Positions 41,798 through 51,788 are shown, numbered from the stretch's first letter. The stretch: 51,858 nt of DNA from Chara braunii (GCA_003427395.1 BFEA01000572.1:131096-182953), one strand, 5' to 3'. The notes: generated by a model not told the origin, from the letters alone. Made by a program: numbers and translations.

Positions 41798-42300
41798 GTC
41801 ATTTTTGGAAAGTCGGAAAGTACTTTTTCCGGGACCCCATTGCAGAGGACCAAATGCGCTTGGAAAACGCTTTGGAAATCAGTTGAGCCAATCGTTGCCT
41901 GTTTCCTTTTGCACTCGTTTGTTTTGTTCTTTTTTCCGTGTTTTTTTTTTTTTTTTTTTTTGTGGCACTCTTCATCGCTATTGGCTGCTGCCTCCCGTCC
42001 ATGGCACCTGGTTTTGGAAAAGTTCAAGACGGCTCTGGGGAAGAACCTCAGCTTTCAGCACAAATTTGCGGCGTTATTTCCTCCACTCGCCGTTTTCCAG
42101 ACCGCAGACCATGTGAAAACGTCCACGCCACATCTTCCAGGCCACGAAATGCCGGCTGTGGGGTCCCAGAAACGGTTTTTGGAAGACATTTCGGCCTTTC
42201 CAGAACAGTTTCCGCGGTGTGTGGGGTCTCGCAAACACTTCCGCGGCGAAGTTTTTCCATTCCGCGGTCCTGTGGGGTCCTACCCTAAGCCATGACATTC
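41560..42300. repeat. Right subterminal region of the Harbinger-like element
   Basis: Rich in TTTCC/GGAAA words and in TGTGGGGTCC/GGACCCCA boxes (41832, 42160, 42216, 42271). The same box types lie at 31276 and 31364 at the left end, and GGAAACTC(C/T)TTTCCATGCCC occurs at 31400 and 41615. Confidence 0.55.
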
Positions 42301-42850
42301 ACTTGGGAGCTCTCACAGACAGCGAGATGGACTCCGTATGTGCGGTTCGCAAAGATCGCCCGCGGGCCCCGGACCTACTCTACACGACTGCATGTGGGCC
42401 GAGACCCTTAGGTGCGGTCCCGCGCCATGAGCCGTACACACTCCAGCCCCTCCCGACGCGCGTCAAAAACTTGAATGAAATGCACCTCAAGTGCGGCCTA
42501 GGCAAACATACCCGTTTTTATTGTCACGTCTCCCAGGAAACTCGAGCGGCGCAAGCTGTGTGAAGAACCCCAACCCCCCACCGTCCTTTTTTCCCCGATT
42601 ATTCTCCTTTTTCTATTGCGGTTGTCTTGGTTGAACCTCGCGGGAACTGTTGCAGCACCATTCCCGCTCTTTTTTTTTCTTTTTTTTTTCTTTTCTTTTC
42701 TTATTCCCGCTCTTTTTTTTTTCAAGGGCGGACTAGAGTTGAGTGGAACGAAACGGGACTCAAGTATGTTATTTTTAGTTATCCGATTTGAACTCGAGCG
42801 CATCACGAACTCGAATTTCAAGCGAAGTGAAGTGAACTGCACGTCTGCAG
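42301..42850. other. Intergenic, no gene recognised
   Basis: GC-rich, then T-runs at about 42669-42720. TGCATGTGGGCCGAGACCC at 42390 is a fragment of the hairpin element seen at 28917-28998. Confidence 0.5.
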
Positions 42851-42904
42851 TCTGGAGTGGAAACGGTCGGGGGCGGGGATCCTCTAGCCTGTGCTACAGG
42901 TAAT

Positions 42905-43134
42905 CGCGCGCTGTTTGCGCTCCTCGTCTCCTTCCATTGTCTTCTGGGTCTGAGAGGACGGTTGTGCTGGACGTGGAGGAAATCGTATGCGTAGCTGTGC
43001 TTGCTTTCTCTATTGATTGTCACGACGGAAGCGAACCATTGCTTCGATCTCCTCTTCTGGAATTCCGTTCGCTGCCGTGCCGTGCCGTTCCGTTCCGTTC
43101 CATTTCGGTTGGCTTATTAGCCATCAGTAATCCA
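42905..43134 (+). other. Possible 5' UTR exon of the reticulon gene
   Basis: Balanced-composition sequence ends at AATCCAG|GTACGT, a strong plant-type splice donor, after which the plus strand becomes pyrimidine-rich as in an intron. A matching acceptor (tract ending CCCCCCAG, about 46970) lies 5' of the reticulon start. A GCCGT/GTTCC pentamer run lies at 43072-43106. The model is an inference. Confidence 0.3.
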
Positions 43135-43726
43135 GGTACGTCATCTCTGATCCTCTTGCCTTCTTCTCCAGCTCAGCCTTGTTGGGCGTCTTTCGTGTGC
43201 TTGCATCGTTCTTCGACATCTAGAGTTCTGCTCCTCTTGCCCTTCCCTCTGTTGTCGTCTTTCTTCTCCTACTGTACCTTGGCCTCTCCTCCTCCCCCTC
43301 CTCCTTCTCCCCTCCTTGCGCATCTTCTTCTTCTTCTTCTTCTTCTTCTTCTTCGTGTCCTGGCATTGTTGTTAGACATTTACATTTGTGCAGTTGCCCT
43401 GCCTCTCTTGTCGTCTCTCTTCACTCCACCTTATCCTCACGGTCCTCCGCGTCTTCCCTCTCCTCCTCCTCCTCCTCTTCCCCCCGCATGTCTTCCTCTT
43501 CATCATTTTCTTCTTCTTCCTCTTCACTGTCGGTCTCGTCCATATCTGCGTGGTGGACTTCATCGCCATCCTTTCTCTCGCTACATGTTCACCCTTTCTC
43601 CATCCTCGCTCCCCTTCTTCTCTTTCTTTTCCTTCGTTCCTTCTTTCTTCCTGTGCTCGGTTTCGTTCCTCTCCTCTTTACGTGCAATTAGCTCTTTCCT
43701 TCTCCTCTCCTCTCTCATTTCGTCCC

Positions 43727-43835
43727 CTGCCGTTGTCCGCCGAATAGAACGCCCGGTTATTACAGCTGTATTTGAGGCAATTTTCAGTCTAGATGCATCT
43801 AAATACTAATAACTGGTCCTTCTATGAGGTCACCC
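43727..43835. mobile_element. Hairpin MITE (family M), copy 2
   Basis: The left arm (CCGCCGAATAGAACGCCCGG ... TTACAGCTGTATTT) is intact. The right arm is decayed (AAATACTAATAAC ... TTCTAT). The centre reads CAGTCTAGATGCATC. Confidence 0.7.
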
Positions 43836-43872
43836 ATACACTCTCCTCTGTGCTTTGTTTTCCTGCTCGTAC

Positions 43873-43979
43873 CTACTTCACCCGAACACAACGTACGGTC
43901 ATTATTGATGTATTTAGACGGAAAGATACGCCAAATACAGCTATAATGACCGTACGTTGTATTCGGGTGAAGAAGGTAG
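43873..43979. mobile_element. Hairpin MITE (family M), copy 3
   Basis: The arms CACCCGAACACAACGTACGG TCATTAT and ATAATGA CCGTACGTTGTATTCGGGTG pair almost completely. Outer ends are CTACTTC and GAAGGTAG. Confidence 0.85.
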
Positions 43980-44147
43980 TCTTCACCTCACTTCGTCCTC
44001 ATTCTCCAGTCTTCCTCTTCCTCTTCTCCTTCTCCTCCTCCTTTTTCGCTGGTGTTGTTGCCCTTTGTTCGCCCCTTACGCTGTGGTCATTTCCTTTTTT
44101 TTTTTTTTTTTTTTGCAGCTCTTCTTAAGCTTGTTAGCCCCTTTCGC

Positions 44148-44223
44148 CCCCTGCCGTTCTCCGCCGAATAGAACGCCCGGTCATTACAGCTGTATTTGAG
44201 GCGATTTTCAGTCTAGATGCATC
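44148..44223. mobile_element. Hairpin MITE (family M), copy 4, split by an insertion
   Basis: Left half nearly identical to copy 2 up to CAGTCTAGATGCATC, where the purine-rich block at 44224 begins. The right half is not recognisable beyond the block. Confidence 0.75.
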
Positions 44224-44482
44224 AAAGAGAGAGGAAGGGGGGAAAGAAAATGGAGAGAGAAACGAAGAGAGAGGAAGGGGGAGAAGTGAAGCTTCCTTCT
44301 CAACTGTTCACGGTTTATCATCCTTCTCCCACGATTCTCCCTCCGAATATAACCACCACCCAAACCATGAATGAATACAAGCTATATTCTAGGTTAGGTA
44401 CAGTCATGACGAGGGTGCGTTGTGGTCGGGGAAAGACGGTAAAGAAGTCGAGCAATGGCATTCCGCTGGACTTTCGTGCGTG

Positions 44483-44516
<34 letters not shown>

Positions 44517-45030
44517 ATTGACCAAGGCCTCTTGTTTTCAACGGGGCGGAGTGGAATGGAGAAAGGTTTCTGTGTGAGGTAATGGAGGACGTACCATAAG
44601 ATAGAAGACTATGAAAAACGGACAACAGAATAGCGAGGGAGATGACGCAAGATGTAGGAAGATCGGCAGGGAGGAGACGACGGCAGAGAAGAGAGAGCGG
44701 CAAGGAGGTGATGGCGGCAGTGAGGAGATGGAGCCAAGGATGAGACAACAGCAGCGAGGAGATGAAAGAGGTGAGAGACGAAGACATGGAAAGGGAGGGA
44801 GGAGATAGAAGCCGTGAAGCAGACAAGGGAGCAGGGAGGAGGAGGGGAGGAGGAAGCGGGTGGAGGAGGCGGGAGGGAGAAGGGTTAAGGAGGAACAAAG
44901 CAAGGCAGGGGAAACATAGCCGGCCGGCAAAGGGAGGACACTAAGGGATAGAAAGGAAGGGAGGAACGGAGGAAGATGAAACAGAGAGGGAAGCCAGAGG
45001 GGAGAGTCAGAAAGGATACGAACAGAAGAA

Positions 45031-45084
<54 letters not shown>

Positions 45085-45238
45085 GAAAAACACCATTGCA
45101 TACGCCTGTTCATGGGGCGTTTTGGATGAATGGGGGAGGGCGGGGAAGGGAGGAAGAGGCCAAGGTGTCGGGGAAGAGAGAAGCTCTGTCTCTCCGCGAG
45201 AAAGATGGTATCGGTCATTGCTTATTACACAAACGCGA
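44224..45238. mobile_element. 1.0-kb purine-rich insertion flanked by an 11-bp direct repeat
   Basis: CTAGATGCATC stands at 44213-44223 and again at 45239-45249. Between them the plus strand is purine-rich, with a T-run (44485-44515) and (GA)n (45031-45079), while both sides are pyrimidine-rich. An insertion that duplicated 11 bp of the MITE centre fits. No gene; long open frames follow from the base skew. Confidence 0.55.
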
Positions 45239-45463
45239 CTAGATGCATCGTAAACCACCTCAACCTCTCTCCCCCGACGTCTGCCCGTCTACTTGCCTCT
45301 CTCGTACGTTTTCGTCTTGCATTTATCTGTCTCTCTCTCTCTCCCCCTTCCTCTCTCTTCGTTTCTCTCCATTTTCCTTCCCCCCGCTTCCACTATCCCC
45401 ATTCCTTACGTCATCTTGCTTCCTCTTTTACGCTTTCATCCCCCTCGGGATCCAGTCTTCGTC

Positions 45464-45574
45464 CTACAGTCTTCCCCCGAATACAACGTACGGTCATTAT
45501 AGCTGAATTTAGACTGAAAGATACACCAAATTCAGCTATTATGACCGTACGTTGTATTCGGGGGAAGACTGTAG
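45464..45574. mobile_element. Hairpin MITE (family M), copy 5
   Basis: The best copy: CTACAGTCTTCCCCCGAATA CAACGTACGG and its complement pair over about 46 bp with one mismatch, with a central loop around AAGATACACC. Confidence 0.92.
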
Positions 45575-45816
45575 TTCGTTATTCTACTTTCTCCCCCCCC
45601 TCCCCTTTTCGCTCTCCGCCATTTTCTCGTCCTCGTCCCCTCCTCTCTCGCTCGCCCCTTTCTGTTTTCTTTCCCATCTTACCTCTTTCTTCCCCTCCCA
45701 CCCCCCTTTTGTCTTCCTTGCCATCCTGCTTGCCTCTCTCTCCTGCGATGCATCACGGGTCGTCCCCACCCCTCGGGCCCGTGAAGGTGTTGTGCATATT
45801 GCCGGCCTTGCTCTAC

Positions 45817-45936
45817 TACACAACTCTACATGCATTTGGATGCTTTCGAGACCAGGTGCATTCGGACGACTCGAAAAGTTTGAATGTACCGGGTCCAGAA
45901 AGCGTCCAAATGCATGTAGATTGTTCTGTAGTCGAC
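45817..45936. mobile_element. Foldback element with CTACATGCATTTGGA arms
   Basis: The left arm CTACACAACTCTACATGCAT ... GCTTTCGAGACC and right arm GGGTCCAGAAAGCG ... ATGCATGTAGATTGTTCTGT AG pair over about 54 bp. Different family from M. Confidence 0.8.
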
Positions 45937-46088
45937 CGAGGCCGTACTCCGTTGCTTTCTCTTCTGAAAGTCTGTCGTCTCTCACCCGAATAGAACGCCG
46001 GTCTCTCTCTCGTCTCCTTTTTTTTTGGGGGGGGGTGTCTCTGTCATCGTTTTGAGAGGTCTGTTAAGAGCAAATGGGCTACCTGGGG

Positions 46089-46199
46089 CTAGTGTCTTTA
46101 CCCGAATGGAACGGTAGGTCGTTACCGCTGTATATGGATGGGAAATTGCGTCAAATACAGCTATAATGACCGGGCGTTCCATTCGGGTTGAAGAGGTTG
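46089..46199. mobile_element. Hairpin MITE (family M), copy 6
   Basis: ACCCGAATGGAACGGTAGGT CGTTA and its right-arm partner (TAATGACCGGGCGTTCCATT CGGGT) pair with a few mismatches. A broken fragment, ACCCGAATAGAACGCCGGTC, lies just upstream at 45988. Confidence 0.8.
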
Positions 46200-46512
46200 G
46201 GTCCTACTTACCTGGATTCCTCCATCTACCCACGACTCCACCCAAAAATGCTAACCGCCAAACCCAAAATCGACGATGCAATGGCCTTTGCAATAGACCC
46301 TTTTTTTTTTTTTTGAACTGAAAGAAGAAAACATTGAAAACATCGAAATGTGCCTAGCGTACCTGTGTGTCCACATGCAGATCATCCACTGAAAATCGCC
46401 AGTGCATCGCCCAGACAAGCATGAGAACGGAATCCAGCTGGACCAAAATGGATGTCGCCGCCAGCCAAAAAAAGAAAAAGCACTTTCCCCCGCGAGAGAG
46501 AGAGAGACAGAG

Positions 46513-46521
<9 letters not shown>

Positions 46522-46586
<65 letters not shown>
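46522..46586. repeat. (GA)n microsatellite
   Basis: About 32 units, plus strand AG. Confidence 0.97.
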
Positions 46587-46590
<4 letters not shown>

Positions 46591-46710
46591 ATTGCAGTGG
46601 TGGTTTGAAAGCCAAAAAAGAGGCCATACTGGCACTCTTTAATATGGCACCCATATTAGCAGGCCCATCTTCTCCCGAATGGAAACAAAGACCTTAGATC
46701 AGGGTGCAGG

Positions 46711-46711
<1 letters not shown>

Positions 46712-46787
<76 letters not shown>
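46712..46787. repeat. (GA)n microsatellite
   Basis: About 38 units, close upstream of the reticulon gene. Confidence 0.97.
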
Positions 46788-46788
<1 letters not shown>

Positions 46789-47127
46789 AGAAGAAGCAGC
46801 TGCAGCATGGGTGGTGTCTTGTTATGTTCTATTCTAATAGGTTGGTTTTCTGTTTGATTTGGGACCATCTGGCAACTATAACTGACAAAAGCTGTGCAGT
46901 GTCATGTGATTGTGTTTGTTCTTCACTGCGTCAGGTCTATCTCTGTCTCTGTCTTTTCTCAACCTCCCCCCAGCTGCAGCTTTTTTGACAGCAGCAGGAG
47001 GCTCATGATGCCGTTGTGCACCTGACCAAGAGATCAAGTCCAGACGCAGCAAGTCCAGGTGTCCTGTATCGAAGGTGCGAAGGCATCACCACCTGTTTCA
47101 CAGTTTTATTCTGACAAAAAGCCTGCC

Positions 47128-47883
47128 ATGATGAATGGACACGTCAATGATGAGGATGACGTGTCGTCGACATCAACGGAGACGATGCCAAGCAATAGGA
47201 GCCCAGAGCCACAGCATCCAGTCTCTGCATCGTCGTCGTCCACAGGGGTCTCGTCAGCTTCACGAGGCCTGCCGAAGACGAGACTAACTCGATTGTTGTT
47301 TGGAAAAAACAGCGTTCATGATATTCTTGGGGGGGGAAACTTTGCCAATCTTTTGCTGTGGCGCTCTGCCCTTCTCAGCGGGGCCGTTTTACTCTTCCAC
47401 ACTCTAGTATGGGCCTTCTTCTTCTTCTCGAATTGGACATTGGTCTCACTCATGTCGACCGTGCTTATGGTCAGCCTGACGAATGCGACACATGTCATGG
47501 ACCGTCTGCCTGATACTCTTCCTCTCCTCTTGTTGAAGGAATACGAGGTGAAGAGAATAGCAACAAATGTCCGTCCTTTGACGAACGATGTTCTCGCGTT
47601 CGTTCATCGTCTCGCTGTGGGCGGCAACCTGAAGCTGGTCTTGAAAGCCATGCTGTATCTGTATATCGGTGCCAAGATAGGTGCTTGGTTTGACTTCTTC
47701 ACCCTTCTTTACGTGCTTCTGCTGCTGTCATTTGTGGTGCCAAAGCTGTACGAGATGTACGAGACTGATGTAGATCGTGTGGCAGACCTTGCGTACGAGA
47801 GATCGAAGGGCTACTACAGCCGTGCGGGCAACGCAGGGAGACTGGCTGCTGCTGCCGCAGTAGCGAAGGCAAAGGCACAGTGA
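47128..47883 (+). CDS. Plant-type reticulon (RTNLB-like) ER membrane protein
   Basis: 251 residues in one exon. Reticulons insert hydrophobic hairpins into the ER membrane and bend it into tubules. Residues 1-55 are Ser/Asp-rich and disordered-looking. The reticulon domain begins LFGKNSVHDILGGGNFANLL (57-76) and continues with LLWRS, a first long hydrophobic segment (about 80-117), a polar linker (VKRIATNVRPLTNDVLAFVH, 141-160) and a second hydrophobic segment (about 171-206). It ends in the family signature VPKLYEMYETDVD (204-216). The C-terminus is Ala/Lys-rich with no dilysine ER signal. Start: ATG 47128 is the first in-frame ATG after a TGA at 47023, and a second ATG follows directly. No intron is needed for a full domain, unusual for plant reticulons; a 5' UTR intron is possible. 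This is the only intact cellular gene recognised here. Confidence 0.93.
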   Translation: MMNGHVNDEDDVSSTSTETMPSNRSPEPQHPVSASSSSTGVSSASRGLPKTRLTRLLFGKNSVHDILGGGNFANLLLWRSALLSGAVLLFHTLVWAFFFFSNWTLVSLMSTVLMVSLTNATHVMDRLPDTLPLLLLKEYEVKRIATNVRPLTNDVLAFVHRLAVGGNLKLVLKAMLYLYIGAKIGAWFDFFTLLYVLLLLSFVVPKLYEMYETDVDRVADLAYERSKGYYSRAGNAGRLAAAAAVAKAKAQ

Positions 47884-48156
47884 GTTTCATTCTCAGCAAG
47901 CAAGCGAAAAGAAGCTGGACCTGCTCAAGCGGATCAAGTCAAGAACATTGTCCGTCGATGAAAGAAGGCAAAGAGGTGCTCCTCTCCTGAGGCAGTTCGG
48001 CGCCAGGAGGCTGCGCCTTCGTGTGGTTGCGTTTTTCTGTCGTTTTGTGAGCCTTTCTATTTCCGGTAATCACGTCGTGCAGTCCAATGAAGGTTTGGCG
48101 GCGGCGTTTTGGCCTTCTGCAAAAAGTGGGAAGGGTGCGGGCGCGGGTACGAGACG

Positions 48157-48267
48157 GACCGGGGGCTAGGTCCCATTTACACGAATTATTAAGCGATATT
48201 GACCGTCGATAGCAAAGATCAACGCCCAGATTCTCGTAATCCGTGCAAGTGGGACCTTGCCCCGGTT
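48157..48267. mobile_element. Hairpin MITE with CCGGGG ends
   Basis: CCGGGGGCTAGGTCCCATTT ACACG and the right-arm complement CCGGGGCAAGGTCCCACTTG CACGG form inverted repeats of about 30 bp. 111 bp, non-coding, in the 3' flank of the reticulon gene. Confidence 0.8.
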
Positions 48268-48460
48268 GTGTGAGTGGTCGGAATGGGGCGGAGGTGTTGG
48301 AAGGCCATTGGTAGGTGAGCTCGGTTGGCTATTGTGATGGTGGGCGTGGCGTCGTCATTTCATTTTTGGGTGAGGGGTGTCTTCTGTGCGGGGGGTGTAC
48401 GGGGGGTGAGGCGTTGTCGAATCTTTGTTACCTTTTGCGGTATGTGTTTTGATGTGTTCC

Positions 48461-48530
48461 AGCGGAATATTCATCCTGGGAGAGAGATTTTGATGTTCCG
48501 GCGGGAAATTCATCCTGGGAGAGAGCGGGC
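48461..48530. repeat. Short tandem duplication, about 36 bp
   Basis: TTCATCCTGGGAGAGAG occurs at 48470 and 48508, each preceded by TGTTCC(A/G)GCGG. Confidence 0.8.
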
Positions 48531-48539
48531 AGAGCGGTC

Positions 48540-49760
48540 GATTCCTCCTCGTCTCCCTCACCCCAAACTCGACTCCTGTTTGCGCTTTTCGCTCCGTAGT
48601 TCCGTGTGGCGTCTCAGCAGCCCTGCTTGGCCCACGTCTTTGCTCCCCCGTTCGAGCTCCCTGTCTTCCACTTACCCTGCCTCCTTCGTCCTCTCATATC
48701 TTCCCAGTCTCTCCTCTGCTCGGCTTGGGGGTTTGGGTCCTCCTGGAGTTCCTTGTTCACTCCTTTTTTTGGTTTTGTCTCCTCTTCTTCTTTCTCTTCT
48801 GTCCCTTCTCTGTTTGTCCTTACTGTATATCCTCTTTTTTTGCTGTTTCCACTTCTTCGATCTGCGTATTCAAATTCTTCTCCTAGTTGTTTCTGCCGCT
48901 TCTCTGACGCTTGGACCCTTGAGCTCTTGTACTTGCCGTCTGCCTCTTGTCTCCTCTGCTCCTCTTTGTTTGCCCTTGCCTCTTCGTCTTCACCTTTTGC
49001 TCGTCTGCTCTTTATATCTTATGTATGCCTGCTGCCGCTCGTCAGCCCGTTGGTCTCCTTCTTGCCAGCCCCTTGCTGGTGTTCTGCTACTGTTCTATAT
49101 TGTACTGGACCATGTTGTCTTGTCCGCCGTGGCTCCTGTTGCCCCTTTCCTGTTTTTCCATGCCTTGTTTTCTGTCGTTCCCTTCCATTACCTTTTGTTG
49201 CCCCGTACCTCGTAATCCTGATGTTCCTTCCCTTGACCCCCTGTTGTTTCGTCCTTTGTGTTCTGTTGTTCGGTGACTTCGTGTTGTACGATGTGCATCC
49301 TGCTGTGCTACTTGTCTCTTGTTATTCTACCATCATGCCTTCTAGTCTCCGTCTCATGTGCTGTCCCTTCTCACGGTGCTTGCTGCCCTTTGTCTCGCCC
49401 CGTGTGTCATGTGTGGTTCTGCTCCCTGCACCTTGATCCTGCTCTACGATCTTCGTCACCCCGCTCTACGATCTTCATCTCGTCACGTGTATTCTGTGTT
49501 CTACTCCCTGCACCTTGACCCCGCTCTACGATCCTTTTCCACCTGTTATCTCCATGCCATTCTCTTCTTTGCAATGTGTTCGACGCCTCCGATTGCTTCT
49601 GCTTATATTCTCTCCTCTGTCGTCAGCTCCATAGTTCCTTCGAGGCACGCGCTGTGTTTCCGTTGTGCTGAGCTGAAATATCATCCATCTGGTCCTTCCC
49701 AGACATATTCGACTGTTGCTGTCAATGTGTGTATCGTGCTAGTCTCGATAGACAGGTAGA
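48540..49760. other. Pyrimidine-rich non-coding stretch
   Basis: The plus strand is dominated by C and T. Open frames of 276-296 codons in several frames translate to Leu/Ser/Phe/Pro-rich strings with no domain and follow from the base skew. A 79-bp duplication (CTCCCTGCACCTTGA(T/C)CC..GCTCTACGATC) lies at about 49425-49530. Confidence 0.7.
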
Positions 49761-50795
49761 AATTGTCGTTTCAGGTGTTAACGGCTTCGCTGAGGGACTT
49801 GCCTGTGGTCGGAGGAATGCAGGAGCAGAGATTGCTATGTTCTGGTGGGAAGCAATGATCGTAGCATAGGCACTGAAAGCAGCCGCAAAACTCCCTTGTG
49901 AGGAATACCTCATGCAGCGTGCAGCGTGCGCGCGGGCTGAAGACGGCAAGCTGTAGTATTTCGCTGTGCCAGTTCGCAAAAGTCACAGAGTTGAGTGCAA
50001 GCAGGAGCTCTTAATGTGATAGCCAGAAAACAGGAAGGTCCACCGGTGTTGGCGGTCCCATTGGCGGCGGTGTTCTGGCCGTTACTCTTGTTCATCCACT
50101 GGGCGGTCACAGAGGCGCTAACACTCTTGTTCGCTGCTTGGCACGGGAACAGGCCGTGATCGGCCACGAGGGTCTGGACATGATGTCCTCTTCTGCAGTG
50201 CTAGCCCACAGACTATGTACGTGCCTGTTAAGGGCTCTCTAGGATTCGGGTTCTGGACCGTGGATAATGTGCATGGTTGGCAATGGCTCCTGGTCCCGCT
50301 AAGTAATCATCTCGGTTATTATATCTATTGCCCGAAGCAATCTTCTGTGTTTTGTCCGAACGCAGCAGCTGATCATTATATTGTATGTCTGCATTTGGCA
50401 CGGAAGTCGCTGAATGCACGTATAATGACGTACTGTGTTGAGGGTATTGGCCGTCAGGGTAGCTGCTGTTTTCTGATTGGGCTTTGGAAAGATGAGCATG
50501 CATGCAGCGGCCAGTAATTGGTGGCAAGTGGATGCACTGGCATGCGACTCCGACGGCTTTGTGCATTTTATATCGGTTAGGGAGTGCTCTTGCGCCATGG
50601 CGGTGCTCGTTGTCAGGGGCAAACAAGAGTTGGGCGTGCTATCGTATTCCCCCGAACAAAAACGAAGTGCCCTCGACATTTCTGTATTGAACCACATTGA
50701 GCCTGTATGCGTCCTTGATCAGGGTTTGGTACGTTTGTGGGAAGATGACCGTGTACAACTTTAGGTGTATGTTAGATTCCAGCCTTACCCATCAG

Positions 50796-50796
<1 letters not shown>
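49761..50796. other. Intergenic, no gene recognised
   Basis: Balanced composition, short open frames only. A weak inverted pair (ATCATTATA at 50373 and TATAATGAC at 50421) may be a very diverged hairpin MITE. Confidence 0.4.

Positions 50797-50797
<1 letters not shown>

Positions 50798-50880
<83 letters not shown>
50798..50880. repeat. (GA)n microsatellite
   Basis: About 40 uninterrupted AG units. Confidence 0.97.
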
Positions 50881-50882
<2 letters not shown>

Positions 50883-50960
50883 TGTGGAACTTCCAGCCGC
50901 CTGACGTCTTCCCCCAGCTCCAGCTCCAACTCCACCCACTGCGACCCACCGTCAAACGAG

Positions 50961-51340
50961 GGTCTGTGACAGACTGCTGCTCCGGACTGGCTGTGACAGA
51001 CTGCTGCTCCGGACTGGCTGTGACAGACTGCTGCTCCGGAGGGGCTGTGACAGACTGCTTCTTCAGAAGGGCTGTGACAGACTGCTTCTTCAGAGGGGCT
51101 GTGACAGACTGCTTCTTCAGAGGGGCTGTGACAGACTGCTTCTTCAGAGGGTCTGTGACAGACTGCTTCTTCAGAGGGTCTGTGACAGACTGCTTCTTCA
51201 GAGGGTCTGTGACAGACTACTTCTTCAGAGGGTCTGTGACAGACTGCTGCTTCGGAGGGGCTGTGACAGACTGCTGCCTCGGAGGGGTTGTGACAGACTG
51301 CTTCTTCAGAGGGGCTGTGACAGACTGCTGCTTCTCCGGC
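50961..51340. repeat. 27-bp minisatellite, 14 units, derived from satellite B
   Basis: The unit GGCTGTGACAGACTGCTTCT TCAGAGG repeats 14 times with variants (for example CTGCTCCGGACTG). Read against the minus strand of satellite B, the unit matches 26 of 30 bases. The left flank CAAACGAGGG and the right flank GAGGCTGAA...ATATATAT also match B. The array keeps an open frame (VTDCFFRGA repeats), but I see no sign of a gene. Confidence 0.9.
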
Positions 51341-51358
51341 TTATCACGAGGCTGAACT

Positions 51359-51413
51359 AATATATATATATCTGTTCAACTATATATATATATATATATA
51401 TATGTATAATGTG
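51359..51413. repeat. (TA)n tracts
   Basis: Two TA runs separated by CTGTTCAAC, adjoining the minisatellite, as (TA)n adjoins satellite B elsewhere. Confidence 0.9.
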
Positions 51414-51788
51414 AGAATTTCTACTGGCCGGACAGTTCGGATTGTCACTCGATCTTAGGACTTGCGTGGTCCTACCGGCCCGACGGTTCAGATCGTCATG
51501 CAATGATCCAAGCCGTCCGACAGCTCAGTCGCGCGATCTTAAAGTCTTAAAGGTCTCATGATGATCCGAACCCCAGGGCTGGTAGGACCGCAGACGGCCT
51601 GGATCGTTGCGCCCATTGCGAAGAAGGGGGCCTATATGGGCCTGTAGTATAATAAACGGTGGACCTTATGCCCGGTACCTGCTTGGTGTTGGCACATGCA
51701 GGGCAGTGCCCTCACCGTACTCGGAGTCCAATGCTCCGTTGGGTCGAGGTATGGGCGACTCAGGTTGGTCACTTTTGTTCCTATCCCC
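51414..51788. other. Intergenic, no gene recognised
   Basis: GTCCTACCGGCCCGACGGTT at 51469 has a partly inverted echo, GGCTGGTAGGACCGCAGACG, at about 51578, suggesting another decayed foldback or TIR element. Confidence 0.4.

Larger units (their letters stand above)
31262..42300. mobile_element. Candidate 11-kb PIF/Harbinger-type composite element
   Basis: Three observations suggest one element. A Harbinger DDE transposase pseudogene lies at the left (plus strand). A trihelix/Myb-like gene, the usual second Harbinger gene, lies at the right (minus strand). The ends resemble each other in inverted orientation: ATGGCTT ... GGACCCCAC ... CGGCG.GTGGAAAA at 31268-31315 and, on the minus strand, ATGGCTT ... 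GGACCCCACAGG ... GGAATGGAAAA from about 42290. Everything between the two genes is later insertions, an unknown ORF and a gap. The boundaries and target duplication are not defined, and two separate decayed elements remain possible. Confidence 0.45.

Noticed and set aside
41475-42116. 213-codon plus-strand frame
   Set aside because: It lies in the GGAAA/TTTCC-rich subterminal region, overlaps frames on both strands and has no domain.
42937-43809. 290-codon open frame
   Set aside because: It passes through a strong splice donor and then a CT-rich tract; composition is driven by the base skew.
48325-49436. Two overlapping open frames of 296 and 276 codons
   Set aside because: Leu/Ser/Phe/Pro strings produced by pyrimidine-rich DNA; no domain, and several frames are open at once.
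50765-51355. 196-codon open frame with 14 nine-residue repeats
   Set aside because: It is a (GA)n run plus the 27-bp minisatellite, whose unit is divisible by three and so stays open; the repeat derives from non-coding satellite B.
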